Shown here one piece after another: positions 8,458 to 16,774 of a stretch of 41,591 bases of DNA. The translations under genes and the position numbers were made by a program. Below the pieces are notes generated by a model. That model worked only from the letters and a program-made list of their open reading frames with translations. It was not told the origin of the DNA and did not search any database. Positions within the stretch are counted from its first letter, which is position 1; each line of letters starts with the position of its first letter. Source of the stretch: Arthrobacter sp. AK04 (GTDB lineage: Bacteria > Actinomycetota > Actinomycetes > Actinomycetales > Micrococcaceae); the NCBI RefSeq assembly GCF_021129155.1, contig NZ_JAJOMC010000041.1, forward strand, positions 1-41,591, in the 5' to 3' direction.

Positions 8458-9400
8458 TTAGGAGTTGCAAGTGGCAGAGATGAAAAGGCGGAGGAAGTCC
8501 CGGGGAGCGCCTCCGAAGAACGCTGCGCGTGCCAGATGCACGAGGACAATAAGGCGGGTTGTCCGTTCGACTAAGGCGCCAATGGCAGACCGGCCACCCT
8601 TTCCAATGATTAAATCCCCCTCCCAATGTGCTGGTACTAGTCCATGTCGGGAAAACGCTTCGTCCGATGCTCCTTCCGGCGGCGAGGCCGGCGACCGGTC
8701 TGTCCGCTGCGGAGTGTGATAGCCGGATCCACCGCCAGATCCAGGCTTCCACGCCCGTACAGGGCCTGATACACGGTCTCAGGCGCCACGTGCATCTCCG
8801 TTTGTCCGGGGAAGTCAGCGCGTAAGCGGTTGCATATCTGACGGGGGCTCCAGCGTTGCTCCAAGTGTTCCTTCACAAACTCGCGCAGGAGCGGGTTGCC
8901 GGCGTTTTTCCCGGTGCGCTGCCGCCTCCGTCTGCGCTCGGCACTCCGCTGAGCCGTCCGCGGACGGTAACTGCCCGAGGGCACATGAGTGTTCCGGCGA
9001 ATCTCCCTGCTCACCGTCGATGGACTCCGTCCGAGCTCCCTAGCAATGGCACAGATGCTCCGGCCGCTATGCAACAGGTCTGCGATCGTGATCCGTTTCG
9101 ACTCCGGGAGGAATCAGGCGGAGATGACCGTCGGCCTCCGAAGCGAGATGGGTGGCGTCCGGTCGGGGTATCCGGGGGGACTGGCGACCCCGGCAAACAG
9201 CATTCGCATGGTGGTCGACAAGCATACTTCTTTATGTCTCCCGACTTCAGAATAACTGTGTGGCCGTGCCGCCATCGAGTACCCGAACTACGGCTGATTC
9301 CCACGATCCGGCAGGCTTCGGAATTGCCCAATCCCTGTTTCATCAGCTGATCATAATGAGCCCAACCGCGGTGCAGAAAATCTCCGCGACCGGCTGGCAG
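8458..9400 (-). pseudogene. IS30-family transposase, N-terminal and central part, frameshifted
   Basis: Read on the minus strand from about 9400, one frame gives an N-terminal helix-turn-helix (LGNSEACRIVGISRSSGTRWRHG, here split: GNSEACRIVGI and TRWRHG). A shifted frame from about 9074 gives the second helix-turn-helix and linker ([42 protein letters not shown]). Another frameshift restores the start of the DDE catalytic domain ([17 protein letters not shown], then [16 protein letters not shown], about 8625-8525). After that the catalytic middle and the end are missing and an unrelated tail runs to a stop at 8458. At least two frameshifts, an in-frame TAG at about 8638 and the internal deletion show it is dead. 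An intact relative would be about 350-390 residues. Confidence 0.8.
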
Positions 9401-9727
9401 CCACAATGGGTTCACTTCCCGCCCATCTCCGGCGTTCCTTGACGTGGGACAGGGCACTGAAATGGCCTGTCATCAAGATTCACCCGGCGCACACGATTTC
9501 CCGTCTACTTCTGCGACCCCGCCAGCCCCTGGCAGCGATGTTCGAACGAGAACACCAATGGCCTGCTCCGGCAGTACTTCCCGAAAGGCACTGACTTGAG
9601 TGTCCACAGCCCAGAACATCTCTCCAAGGTTGCTGCTGAACTCAACCGCCGCCCACGCGAGATCCTAGGCTGGCAGAGTCCTCTAGAACGTCTGGCTAGA
9701 CTGTCTTCATCCGCGGCAGAACCATAA
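9400..9727 (+). pseudogene. IS30-family transposase, C-terminal part, frameshifted
   Basis: The plus strand encodes the end of an IS30 transposase. It opens in one frame (MGSLPAHLRRSLTWDR, corresponding to the SLTWDQG segment holding the second catalytic Asp). After a shift it continues with FCDPASPWQRCSNENTNG, where the catalytic Glu lies in the NENTNG block, then YFPKGTDLSVHSPEHL and a normal C-terminus ending at TAA 9727. This is the part missing from the minus-strand fragment next to it, but the boundary repeats of the two differ in sequence, which argues for two copies rather than one element with a simple internal inversion. Confidence 0.8.
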
Positions 9728-9730
9728 ATT

Positions 9731-9792
9731 GTTGCAACGACTGCTGGAATCCTCCGCCCACGAAATGGCTCACTTTTCGACCATCGCTGACA
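9731..9792 (+). repeat. IS30 3'-end repeat, right copy
   Basis: Partner of 8386-8446. It begins GTTGCAACGACTGCTGGAATCC four bases after the transposase stop (in two blocks: GTTGCAACGAC, TGCTGGAATCC) and ends in GCTCACTTTTCGACC followed by GACA. It marks the right edge of the element. Confidence 0.65.
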
Positions 9793-10062
9793 GGAGAAGT
9801 GTTCAGTGGGGAGGGCAGCGCTTCCAGACACTTTGCGCCAGCAAAAATGACTGTTGTTGTAGTTCTCTCAGAGGATCCAAGAACGCTTGCACAGCTTTGC
9901 CGCTGAACTATGTCGCCGCAACGAGTACGTGCGCAAACCAAACCACGTACACACGCTGCCTTCGTAGAACCGATATCTGTTTTACTTGTAGGCCTCCACG
10001 CTCTCTTGCGGAATGCAGCCATTCTCGTTAGTGCTGCTTGTCTAATATCTTCAGCTGGACGG
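9793..10062. other. Spacer between the IS remnant and the polymerase gene
   Basis: About 270 bases, downstream of the minus-strand polymerase gene. No gene or clear terminator hairpin is visible; short open frames here have no family features. Confidence 0.45.
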
Positions 10063-11502
10063 TCATGCCACCGCCAAATTATGCCTCAACGGATGTCTAA
10101 TGTCCGGCACCGTGGGTTTCGCGGTGCACAACCAGACGATGAGCATCACTGACATGATCTGGCCCATGGACTGCAGGAGCGACCCTCTCAGGATGATTAC
10201 TTGGTAGACGGACACCATCGGAACCATCAGCCCGACAAACCCGCGCTCCGTAATGGGCTTTTGCGCCTGGCGCTCGGCCCACACTGTGAAAGCACCAAGC
10301 ACGAGAAACGCCAGCACGACGAGAAATAAGCCACCGTCTATATACATTTCAGCGGGAAGCGGGGCTGACAGGTTCGTAAAGTAATAGCCTCGTGATGCAC
10401 CCACGAGAGCCCCGGTGTCAAGGCCCTTCTCCGGCCAGAGAGAGCGGGGAACGAAGAACAAGAGGGCTGACAGGAACTGGTGGCCGTAAGTGTGCCCATG
10501 TTCGGATACGTGGTCCACGGTATTGGCAATCTGCTGGAAGGAGTCGTAGTCCCCCTGAATTAACGTACCGTTTAGCGAGTCAGAGGTTGTTGCCCTCCCG
10601 CCCTCCCTACGAAAAACGTTTAGTAGCGGAAAAATCACCAGAAGCCCACCCGTCACCGCTAGGGCAAGGCATAGGAAGGCCTTCCTCGTGAGGGGCCACA
10701 GCAGTGCCATGAGGATACCGACCCAGACGCTTGTCGTGACATAACGGGCGGAGGAATTCGGGTTGGACGCGAAGAGAGCGAGCGTTACAAGAAAGACACT
10801 TGTAAGTGCCCATCCGTGGATCACCTTATTCCGCTTCGCAAGGACGATCAGGTAGGCGGAAGCAAAAGAAGCACTAATCAGCGCGGCCACGGTAAGGCCG
10901 GCGGTTGCCCGGGCATCTGCACCAGCACCGGCCGCTAACAGATTGCTGAAAGATTCCCGGTCAGCAAGTAAAGTTGATGGACCAATCCGGATAATTTGGC
11001 CAATACTCACGAGGGCAGCAACAGGCAAAACGACAAGCATCCTCTTGGGGCTCAGAACCCGTGGGGTTTGAGCCCAGCCAACTGTAGGTGGCCGCCGCTC
11101 GCAGTACATTCTTCCTGTTTCATAGGCAAGCAGCGCGGCAACGATGATAACCGACGCCATTTCCCCAGTCTGCGTACTAACCGTCGACGGCCATGGCCAT
11201 ATCCCTTCGGTGATTTGGGCGAGCGGCGCGAGGCCAAGGAAAAAGTAGGCGTAAACCCAGAAGAAAAACTGCATTGTGCGCCCACGCCCGTCCGAACCGA
11301 TGACGGCCAAGCGAAGCCCAGCATATGCAGAAATGGCGAACAATAATCCAGCGTTGAGCGTCCATTCCCGAAGGGGAGCTGCGACGAAGAGCGGTGTAAT
11401 CAAGGAAGCTGCAATGACCAACGCCGGTGTAAGGGCATTGAGCATGGCAGCCGGAACTTCGCGTTGGGGGTGTACATGTGATGCAGGTCTGGAGTGCTTC
11501 AC
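10063..11502 (-). CDS. O-antigen/EPS repeat-unit polymerase, Wzy type
   Basis: A 479-residue integral membrane protein with about eleven to twelve hydrophobic segments and a large loop near residues 300-380 (FRREGG, then GHQFLSALLFFVPRSLWPEKG, here split as GHQFLSALLFF and PRSLWPEKG). Large loop and topology match oligosaccharide repeat-unit polymerases, which join lipid-linked repeats on the outer face of the membrane. The PRSLWP..KG pattern is common in actinobacterial and firmicute members. GTG 11502 is preferred because AGGA lies five bases upstream; ATG 11445 is an alternative. It overlaps by four bases (GTGA) a possible small Cys-rich frame upstream. It belongs with the flippase and kinase farther right, from which it is now separated by about 4.5 kb of debris. 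Confidence 0.85.
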   Translation of the reverse strand: MKHSRPASHVHPQREVPAAMLNALTPALVIAASLITPLFVAAPLREWTLNAGLLFAISAYAGLRLAVIGSDGRGRTMQFFFWVYAYFFLGLAPLAQITEGIWPWPSTVSTQTGEMASVIIVAALLAYETGRMYCERRPPTVGWAQTPRVLSPKRMLVVLPVAALVSIGQIIRIGPSTLLADRESFSNLLAAGAGADARATAGLTVAALISASFASAYLIVLAKRNKVIHGWALTSVFLVTLALFASNPNSSARYVTTSVWVGILMALLWPLTRKAFLCLALAVTGGLLVIFPLLNVFRREGGRATTSDSLNGTLIQGDYDSFQQIANTVDHVSEHGHTYGHQFLSALLFFVPRSLWPEKGLDTGALVGASRGYYFTNLSAPLPAEMYIDGGLFLVVLAFLVLGAFTVWAERQAQKPITERGFVGLMVPMVSVYQVIILRGSLLQSMGQIMSVMLIVWLCTAKPTVPDIRHPLRHNLAVA

Positions 11503-11645
11503 GCGGTCCTATTTTCCGATGTCTGGTACCGGTAGCTGTCCCGGAAGCAGAAGAAGTCGAGCGCTTCGGCGGTCACCGTTCCGCAGCGCAGGCAGAAGCA
11601 TCGTTGCACGTCGAACTTCGAGCACAGATAAAGGAGGTCTTTCAT
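11499..11645 (-). CDS. Possible small Cys-rich protein (48 aa), coupled to the polymerase gene
   Basis: The frame from ATG 11645 ends in TGA at 11499, overlapping the GTG start of the polymerase by four bases, as expected for translational coupling. Third codon positions are strongly GC-rich (roughly four in five), unlike the stretch just upstream of 11645. The product starts MKDLLYLCSKFDVQRC and contains a CFCLRCG cluster plus another Cys near the middle, which could bind a metal or be a fragment of a zinc-ribbon. No family is recognised. It may be a genuine leader gene, or a relic frame whose base composition merely mimics coding. Confidence 0.35.
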   Translation of the reverse strand: MKDLLYLCSKFDVQRCFCLRCGTVTAEALDFFCFRDSYRYQTSENRTA

Positions 11646-11745
11646 ATGATCCATCACTTTCAGGGTTTGCCGCGCGGCATGTTTTAAGCAGTACGGTCTC
11701 GGCCTGGCGCTCCGGCATAGTACGCTCAATTCCACACAGTACATT

Positions 11746-11769
11746 TTCCCTAAATAGTAATGTAGGGAA
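11746..11769 (-). terminator. Possible small hairpin after the acetyltransferase gene
   Basis: TTCCCTA and TAGGGAA pair over a ten-base AT-rich loop directly after the acetyltransferase stop (minus strand), followed by AAAATG rather than Ts. It is weak as an intrinsic terminator and may be partly read through into the polymerase gene. Confidence 0.25.
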
Positions 11770-12288
11770 TCATAACGTCTCTTGGTATTTGTCGCTCGAG
11801 CCTAGGGCTCTGTGCGCAGTAGCCGGGACGCCTACGTACTGCGTGTCTGGTCTGCAGTCTTTAGTGACGACGGCACCTGCCCCGATCACAGCACCGTCAC
11901 CGATAGTAACTCCCGGTAACACGGTCACGCCTGATCCTATCCAAACGCCGGAACCAATCACTATCGGTGCGCCGTAAGCGGCAGCCGCTCGCCTCGTGCT
12001 TCCCCCTAATTCATGAGTAGCTGTGATGAGGCGTACGTGGTCCCCTATCTGAGTCTGGTTCCCGACGGTGATGTCGGCTTCGGCATCAAAGTAACAGCCA
12101 TAGTTGACGAAAACGTCATCTCCTAAGGTGATCTGCCCATTCTTGGCGAACCGGACACCGGACATCACCAAGGGGCGATCCCCGATGACAATACGGGCCT
12201 TGCGCAGTATCGGCGCCCGAAATCTATGGGGCAGCAGTTCAAGCCCAGCAACGTGGCGCAAAATATCGGAAGTTACTCGTCTCTCCAT
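11770..12288 (-). CDS. Left-handed beta-helix O-acetyltransferase (hexapeptide repeat family)
   Basis: A 172-residue acyltransferase of the maltose/galactoside acetyltransferase and WcaF/CysE-like superfamily, which moves acetyl from acetyl-CoA to a sugar hydroxyl. The hexapeptide pattern is clear (IVIGDRPLV, then [15 protein letters not shown], then [15 protein letters not shown]). The catalytic His is probably in ITATHELGG, and the C-terminal coil reads [16 protein letters not shown] followed by [13 protein letters not shown] and the usual VGVPA. It is cytosolic. ATG 12288 was chosen; an in-frame TTG at 12297 would add three residues, and neither has a good ribosome-binding site. It lies upstream of the polymerase gene on the same strand and probably decorates the repeat unit. 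Confidence 0.85.
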   Translation of the reverse strand: MERRVTSDILRHVAGLELLPHRFRAPILRKARIVIGDRPLVMSGVRFAKNGQITLGDDVFVNYGCYFDAEADITVGNQTQIGDHVRLITATHELGGSTRRAAAAYGAPIVIGSGVWIGSGVTVLPGVTIGDGAVIGAGAVVTKDCRPDTQYVGVPATAHRALGSSDKYQETL

Positions 12289-13950
12289 GAGAGCCAATCA
12301 TAGGGGGAGCCAAGACGAGTCAGAGGAACTGGCGGGCGCGGCTGCGTCCACATCTAGTCCAGCCTGTCACCAGCGGAATGTCCGAGCGGCAGCGTGCCAT
12401 GTCGGCGGCATCGCTTTTTGCAACTTCCCTGCCCGGAAAGATGTGCTCGTGTCAGCCTGGTAGTGGCGGCTAATCATGATCGTCCGACCCACGTTTTGTA
12501 CTGCGGCACTTCTGCAAGCTCGGAAACGATGGCCGCTTCTGATTACGACGGATACTCGATACGCCCTTGGTCCAGTTACGGATTCCCCGAGGTCGCCGCT
12601 TGCTCCAGACACTGCCGGACCAGCGAAATTACCGCACCGAACCTGCTGGTGGCCCCGGTTGAGAGAGTGAGTCTCGGTGGGCTTAGCGTCAACCGCTGAC
12701 GACTTGCGCACGTGTTCGTCATGGGAACGCAGCTGTAGGCGAAGTGCACCAACTTGCCTTGCCTGCGGGATCGATCGCCATGCCAGCCACTGCGGAAGGT
12801 GCTCATCATTTGCGTTGGTGCAACGCCTCGGGTTATAGGCCCAGGCCGTCCGGATTAGGTAAACTCCAAGCCCGGTGGACTAATTGGCTGCATGGGGGCC
12901 TATACCGCTGGTTGATGGCCACCGTAATGGCACTATTGGATAAATCACAAACACCGAACAAATGTCGCTGAGATTACGAAAGCGACGGCCCGACGTCAAA
13001 CTAAGATCGGCACTCTCGGAGCTTCACCCTGTGGCTAAGTAGCTGCCGCTCCGACTATAGGCCTCTGCGCCAGGCCGTGGAAAACACGAAATGCGGCGCG
13101 TCATCCGGACCAGCTGCAGTTCGTACGCGTGACCTATCGTTCTTCATTTTCAGGGACGTCGACATAGGGCACACCAGTGGCGGCAGACATCCTGCCTTTC
13201 GCCCATACAGTCGGTGTCTTTATCAGCACTCGCACGGTCTGCGTAGCATTGATGGGCTCGCCCGTCCGCGTCCGCAGCAAGTCCCAACAGTGACGTCGCA
13301 CGTTTCCGGTAGGCGTCCTTAACTTGGCTTCCTAGGGGCAGGGCGTCAAATTCCGTCTCCCCGTATAGTGACCTTGCCACCGCCTCAATAGCGTCGACAG
13401 AGATGCGGAACAGTAGTCCGCCGCCCTCAGATCTTGACGTGCTGTTCATCCCCATGCGTCCTGACTCTATGAAGAGAAGCTGCCGATTACCCTCAAGGAC
13501 CAATCAAGAGACCAACAGTTTTTCGACGATTGGACGAGGTCTGCTCTAGGAAAATCAGGAAGCTGGCACAGCGTCGTACGCATCAGCGACTAACCCCTTC
13601 TGCCCACACGAGCTGCAGATATTCGTAGGACTGTAAGCATAGTCCCCCATCGTAAAGTGCCGGGCGAAACGGGCCGCAAGACCGTAGTTGCTCTGTGACT
13701 TCCGTCCTTGCTTATGAGATCAATGATGTCTTGAATGTCGCGCTCGGTAGGTCGTTGCGGTTGGCAACGCTGGCCCCCTGCGTAAGTTCCACGATCCATG
13801 ATCCGACCGTAAGCGCCAGGGGCAAGCGGCGCACGCGCATGAACTACCTGTCTTTTCCGCACCGCGCTACTTACTGAGCGTGCAAGCGTGGAAGTATTAG
13901 CCTCTGGTTCGACTCTCTGAAAAGGACCGTCCCAAGGTATCTTTGCTCGT
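12289..13950. other. Degenerate region with gene debris
   Basis: About 1.66 kb at the upstream side of the acetyltransferase gene. No frame shows a recognisable family, ribosome-binding site and coding composition together. Short in-frame stretches of protein-like sequence occur on the minus strand (for example around 12650-12800) but are broken by stops and frame changes, as in old gene remnants. The acetyltransferase promoter must lie at the left end. This looks like a decayed insertion that split the EPS locus. Confidence 0.5.
13134..13503 (-). pseudogene. Possible frameshifted remnant of an unknown gene
   Basis: On the minus strand one frame from about 13503 gives a protein-like stretch (LLFRISVDAIEAVARSLYG, then PLGSQVKDAYRKRATSLLG). 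From about 13270 a different frame takes over with equally protein-like sequence (GEPINATQTVRVLIKTPTV, then SAATGVPYVDVPENEER) and a stop at 13134. The simplest reading is one old gene with a frameshift near 13270. I do not recognise the family, and a chance arrangement is possible. Confidence 0.25.
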
Positions 13951-14406
13951 ATGAACAAACCGTGGTCTGGCAGTGGGATCCTAGGGCGGAAGAGGCGCCA
14001 CGCCCGCTTCTTTGACCTGGCCAGTAAGCCGACTTTCGAGTCTCGGATACCTGCGAGATTCGCCACTCACCAGGACTTTGCTGCCTTTGTTGAAGGTACC
14101 CGAACATGGGCGGGCGGGGAGCCGTCGTTCAGGGTGTTCTATCCCAGCGGCCACGATATCGTAGGTGCCTTCTCTGTGGAAGACATCTTCCGCATTTCCC
14201 ATAACCAACTGGACTTCCTGTCGGTATTCACCTTGGCCGGGGAAATGAGGTTCGACTACCGATACGGGCCGTTGATCCAGGTTTTTCCTGCTAAGGGTCA
14301 TGAGGAAGACGTTGCTGAATGGGTGTGCATTCTACAGCGGCACCTTCGGCCAGTAGCTTGGCACAAGCGGTTGATAGGATATTCGCTAGCAACGAAGGGT
14401 CAGTAA
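13951..14406 (+). CDS. Hypothetical protein (151 aa)
   Basis: This open frame has a plausible amino-acid composition and moderately GC-rich third positions, unlike the surrounding debris. The product is basic at the N-terminus (GRKRRHARFFDLA), then has a globular-looking body with aromatic residues (DFAAFVEGTRTWAGGEPSF, then RISHNQLDFLSVFTLAGEM) and a C-terminal segment with EEDVAEWVCILQRHL. There is no signal peptide or membrane segment. ATG 13951 has only AAGG about eleven bases upstream, so the start is uncertain. It stands alone between decayed sequences and points toward the ParA-like pseudogene on the other strand. I do not recognise a family; it may be cargo of the former mobile element, or itself truncated. 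Confidence 0.45.
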   Translation: MNKPWSGSGILGRKRRHARFFDLASKPTFESRIPARFATHQDFAAFVEGTRTWAGGEPSFRVFYPSGHDIVGAFSVEDIFRISHNQLDFLSVFTLAGEMRFDYRYGPLIQVFPAKGHEEDVAEWVCILQRHLRPVAWHKRLIGYSLATKGQ

Positions 14407-14460
14407 GGGCACCGCCCTGCCCTTGGGCCGCGGCCGCTGCAGGCAACAAAGCTTTTCCGG

Positions 14461-15673
14461 CTACCGGTACCCCTCCACCATGGCTGCAGCAATCTCCTTG
14501 TACGCACGTCGTATCTCGGGCTTAAGCCGGTCAAGAGTCACGAGGTCGCCGTCGGCCCGCGATCATGCGGGACGGCAACGAGCACGCGGCAGATGTCGGC
14601 AAGGTGCTCCTCCATAGCGTCCTTGTCTACGCGGGCGGAAACCTCGTCCTTGTCTGTGATCACCACGATGGCATCCCCGGGCCAGCTCTTCGTAGCCGTG
14701 GCTGGTTAGCCAGTGCAGTGTGCTGCAAGCGCGCTTGGCGCCGCTCACCGCATAGCCCGCGGCGATCACCCGGTTGTCCGCAGACTGCAGTATGCCGCTC
14801 ATGGCATTGTGGGTGACACCGGTGCCGCAGCCGGTGAGGGCTACCGAGTAGTACGTCGCAATGAGTTTACGGATGCGAAGATACTCTTCAGCAGTCAGTG
14901 AGTCTGAGACTTCCGGGCCTTGTTCCCCGCAATCAAGTGGAGCCGGCCAGCGTGGTGCATGTAGCGTGTCTGACCGGTTAGCGAATCGATAGATTCATGT
15001 TCTGCAGCAGGTCGGATATGGTACGGGGCTAGACTGCTGATATATGCCCTCTCTCAGGGTGCGCTTCACCAGGTCGCCGGAATCAGGGTTTGCATCAATG
15101 GCGCAGGCTGCGTCGCCGGTCATGTTGAATATGGCGCCGCGCACTCCGCCCACCGGACCCGTGGTCTGCTCCTTTGTAAACAGTCCAGGTGAGCTGATGA
15201 AGGCTGGCACGGGCGAATCGGCGATCACATCTGCAGTGGTCGGACGGGTCCGGCGTAGAGTTTCAGCTTCTGCAGGAAGAGAAAGCAGTGCTACCGGTGC
15301 TTCCGAAGCGGGTGCACCCGAACTACCACGATCGTGTCGGCAGCACCGCCCGTCGACACAGGCGCCCGTAGGGGAGCGGAACCGTAAGCGGTAGGTGCGG
15401 CGGACGCTACCCTTGCCGCCTCCGCCCACGAAGTCCGCCGCGTCAACGGCCGGACGGGCTCCCGCTGGTCGGGAGAGGTGGGTGTTAAAGCTGGCATGAT
15501 TCCTGTCCGGACATCAATGACATGGCCCTCGGCGCGGCGAATTTCACGACGTCGGCGGGGATTGGTTGCCCCGTATCCTCTGCATCGGCACCTGCGTTGT
15601 GATCCGCTCGATCGGGCATATGTGTCCCCCAGGACGCTCGGCAAATGGCCTTCATCACTGGTTCAAACAGCAA
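14461..15673 (-). pseudogene. ParA/MinD-like ATPase, heavily frameshifted
   Basis: Joining minus-strand frames restores one ATPase of roughly 380-400 residues. From the N-terminus: a Pro/Ala-rich leader (about 15640-15380); a worn P-loop region (KEQTTGPVGG, where GKSTT would be expected) leading to the second conserved block AACAIDANPDSGDLVKRTL (about 15100-15060); then DLLQNM, SRYMHH-like and AGRLHLIAG fragments; then EVSDSLTAEEYLRIRKLI and the Walker B-like block VALTGCGTGVTHNAMSGI (usually TDCGTG); then STLHWLTSHGYEELARG, AIVVITDKDEVSARVDK, DICRVLVAVPHD and LKPEIRRAYKEIAAAMVEG ending at TAG 14461. At least four frameshifts and in-frame stops make it dead. The family is typical of actinobacterial plasmids, conjugative elements and secretion clusters, so this is probably a trace of an integrated element. 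Confidence 0.8.
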
Positions 15674-15701
15674 TTCTAAAGGCTGCGGGAATGGTATCGT
15701 C

Positions 15702-15821
15702 TCAGACGCGAGCGAAGGCCGCCCCGATTACGGCGGCGCTGAGGATGACTAGGACGACAAGGAGGGCGTAGCCCTGCCACTTAGGGCGGCTTTTATGTGG
15801 ATTGATGTCAACGTACGGCAT
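15702..15821 (-). CDS. Tiny single-span membrane protein (39 aa)
   Basis: The frame from ATG 15821 encodes 39 residues: a short polar N-terminus (MPYVDINPHKSRPKWQ), then one hydrophobic segment of about 20 residues rich in Leu, Val and Ala, ending AAFARV. This predicts a single-pass membrane peptide. Its start overlaps the end of the preceding tiny gene by 14 bases, and it reads straight toward the decayed ParA-like gene, 28 bases beyond its stop. It is intact while its downstream neighbour is ruined. No family is recognised; small membrane proteins next to ParA-like ATPases occur in conjugative and secretion gene sets, so a role there is inference only. Confidence 0.5.
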   Translation of the reverse strand: MPYVDINPHKSRPKWQGYALLVVLVILSAAVIGAAFARV

Positions 15822-15981
15822 GGGTAGCGGCGACTGCCTCTCGGTGCGGCGGGAGCGGGGACTGGATCCTACGGCGCTTTAGCCGAAGTGTCTGCTGCAG
15901 GACGAAGAAGGGAACCAGCAGGGTGCCCAGCAGCGCGCATAGCGCCAGGGCAAACTCGGATATAGCCACAACAGCCTCCAT
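15808..15981 (-). CDS. Tiny single-span membrane protein (57 aa)
   Basis: The frame from ATG 15981 encodes 57 residues with an N-terminal hydrophobic segment of about 24 residues (starting VAISEFALALCALLGTL, continuing LVPFF), then a basic stretch (LRLKRRRIQ) and a short Pro/His/Ala-rich tail. The charge pattern predicts an N-out, C-in membrane peptide. It overlaps the next tiny gene by 14 bases. The ribosome-binding site is weak (GGGAA about 14 bases upstream). It is the middle of three small membrane-protein frames on the same strand ahead of the ParA-like pseudogene. No family is recognised. Confidence 0.45.
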   Translation of the reverse strand: MEAVVAISEFALALCALLGTLLVPFFVLQQTLRLKRRRIQSPLPPHREAVAATHAVR

Positions 15982-16070
15982 CGATCACGGTGATTCCCAT
16001 CGACTTTGACCTAATCACGTGACAGGCGGAATGACAAGTCATGTAAACAAGGGCTTCAACCCTCTCGGTC

Positions 16071-16214
16071 TTACCGTTGTAGCGCTACGAACACCGCTGT
16101 CACCGTTGCCGCGGCAAGCACGGCCAACAAAGCGTACGTAAGAAGCTGTACCCGGCGCCTTCTTACCTCGCGACGCAAATACCGGCTCTCATAAGTGCCC
16201 CCATATTTACCCAT
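16071..16214 (-). CDS. Tiny single-span membrane protein (47 aa)
   Basis: The frame from ATG 16214 encodes 47 residues: a soluble, strongly basic N-terminal half (YLRREVRRRRVQ) followed by one hydrophobic segment (LLTYALLAVLAAATVTAVFV, about 20 residues) and a three-residue tail. By the positive-inside rule it is N-in. GGGG lies three bases before the start, which is close but plausible. It is 89 bases upstream of the 57-residue frame and in the same direction. The composition is typical of real small membrane proteins and unlike shadow translation, but no family is recognised. Confidence 0.45.
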   Translation of the reverse strand: MGKYGGTYESRYLRREVRRRRVQLLTYALLAVLAAATVTAVFVALQR

Positions 16215-16774
16215 GGCCCCGATGTTAGGATCACAGTCTCAAGAAATGATCAAGTCTAACTGTTTGTGACGAAGGCGTTCAGCCCGATCATCGGCGCTGT
16301 AGGTAGAACGTGATCCAACCGAATAACGGACCATAGTAAAGAGTTATTTCCAGGCCCGTCACGCGCTCACACTTACGTAGTCTCTCAGCACATCCGAGAT
16401 CACTTTCGGGCAATCATCGAAGGCGCGAGCGCAATTTCGGATGTAATCGGATACGACCGTCATGTAATCATCGAAGAAAGTAACTAGGCCCGCCCGAGTA
16501 CTAAATCTAGGGCCGCATTCCGCTGGATGCTCGCACCGCGTTCTCCTATGTTCACTCTTATCTAACCGCCATGCAGAAGGGATGTGCAGCCTCCTCCAAA
16601 AGACGAACTCAGCGCACATTTAACTACCAACGGGAAACATTCATGATAAAGCGCACACGGCCAAAAGACGGAAGTGAAACGGTCGAATTTCGCCAGGACA
16701 GCCTGGCAAATAATTATGCCGAATGCACAACACGCCAGTGCTGCATCCCACATAGTAGCCTTCCCTGTTTCGTC
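16215..16774. other. Gene-free stretch right of the debris
   Basis: About 560 bases, less GC-rich than the flanks. It contains downstream sequence of the glycosyltransferase gene at its right end and possibly the promoter of the small membrane-protein frames at its left. An 86-codon minus-strand frame (16359-16619) lacks coding composition and was not accepted. No convincing terminator hairpin was seen. Confidence 0.45.

Larger units (their letters stand above)
8386..9792. mobile_element. Degenerate double IS30-family insertion sequence
   Basis: A 1.4-kb block bounded by inverted copies of one sequence of about 61 bases, beginning TGTC at the left and ending GACA at the right. Inside are two IS30 transposase fragments of opposite orientation: an N-terminal to central part on the minus strand (to about 9400) and a C-terminal part on the plus strand (from about 9400). 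In both, the boundary repeat lies directly downstream of the transposase 3' end, so two 3' ends face outward and the 5' ends are joined or lost in the middle. The transposase frames carry several frameshifts and stops, so the element cannot move by itself. Confidence 0.75.

Noticed and set aside
12367..12711. 114-codon minus-strand frame
   Set aside because: Composition is not coding-like, no ribosome-binding site, no family; it is part of the degenerate stretch.
13590..14066. 158-codon minus-strand frame
   Set aside because: It overlaps the better plus-strand frame at 13951, has an Arg/Pro-rich chance composition in its first half and no recognisable motif. The stretch TERDIQDIIDLISKDG near its end is protein-like but too short to call.
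15478..15771. 97-codon plus-strand frame
   Set aside because: It lies opposite the ParA-like remnant and a tiny membrane-protein frame and gives an Arg/Thr-rich translation typical of a shadow frame.
16359..16619. 86-codon minus-strand frame
   Set aside because: Third positions are not GC-rich, no start context, no family features.
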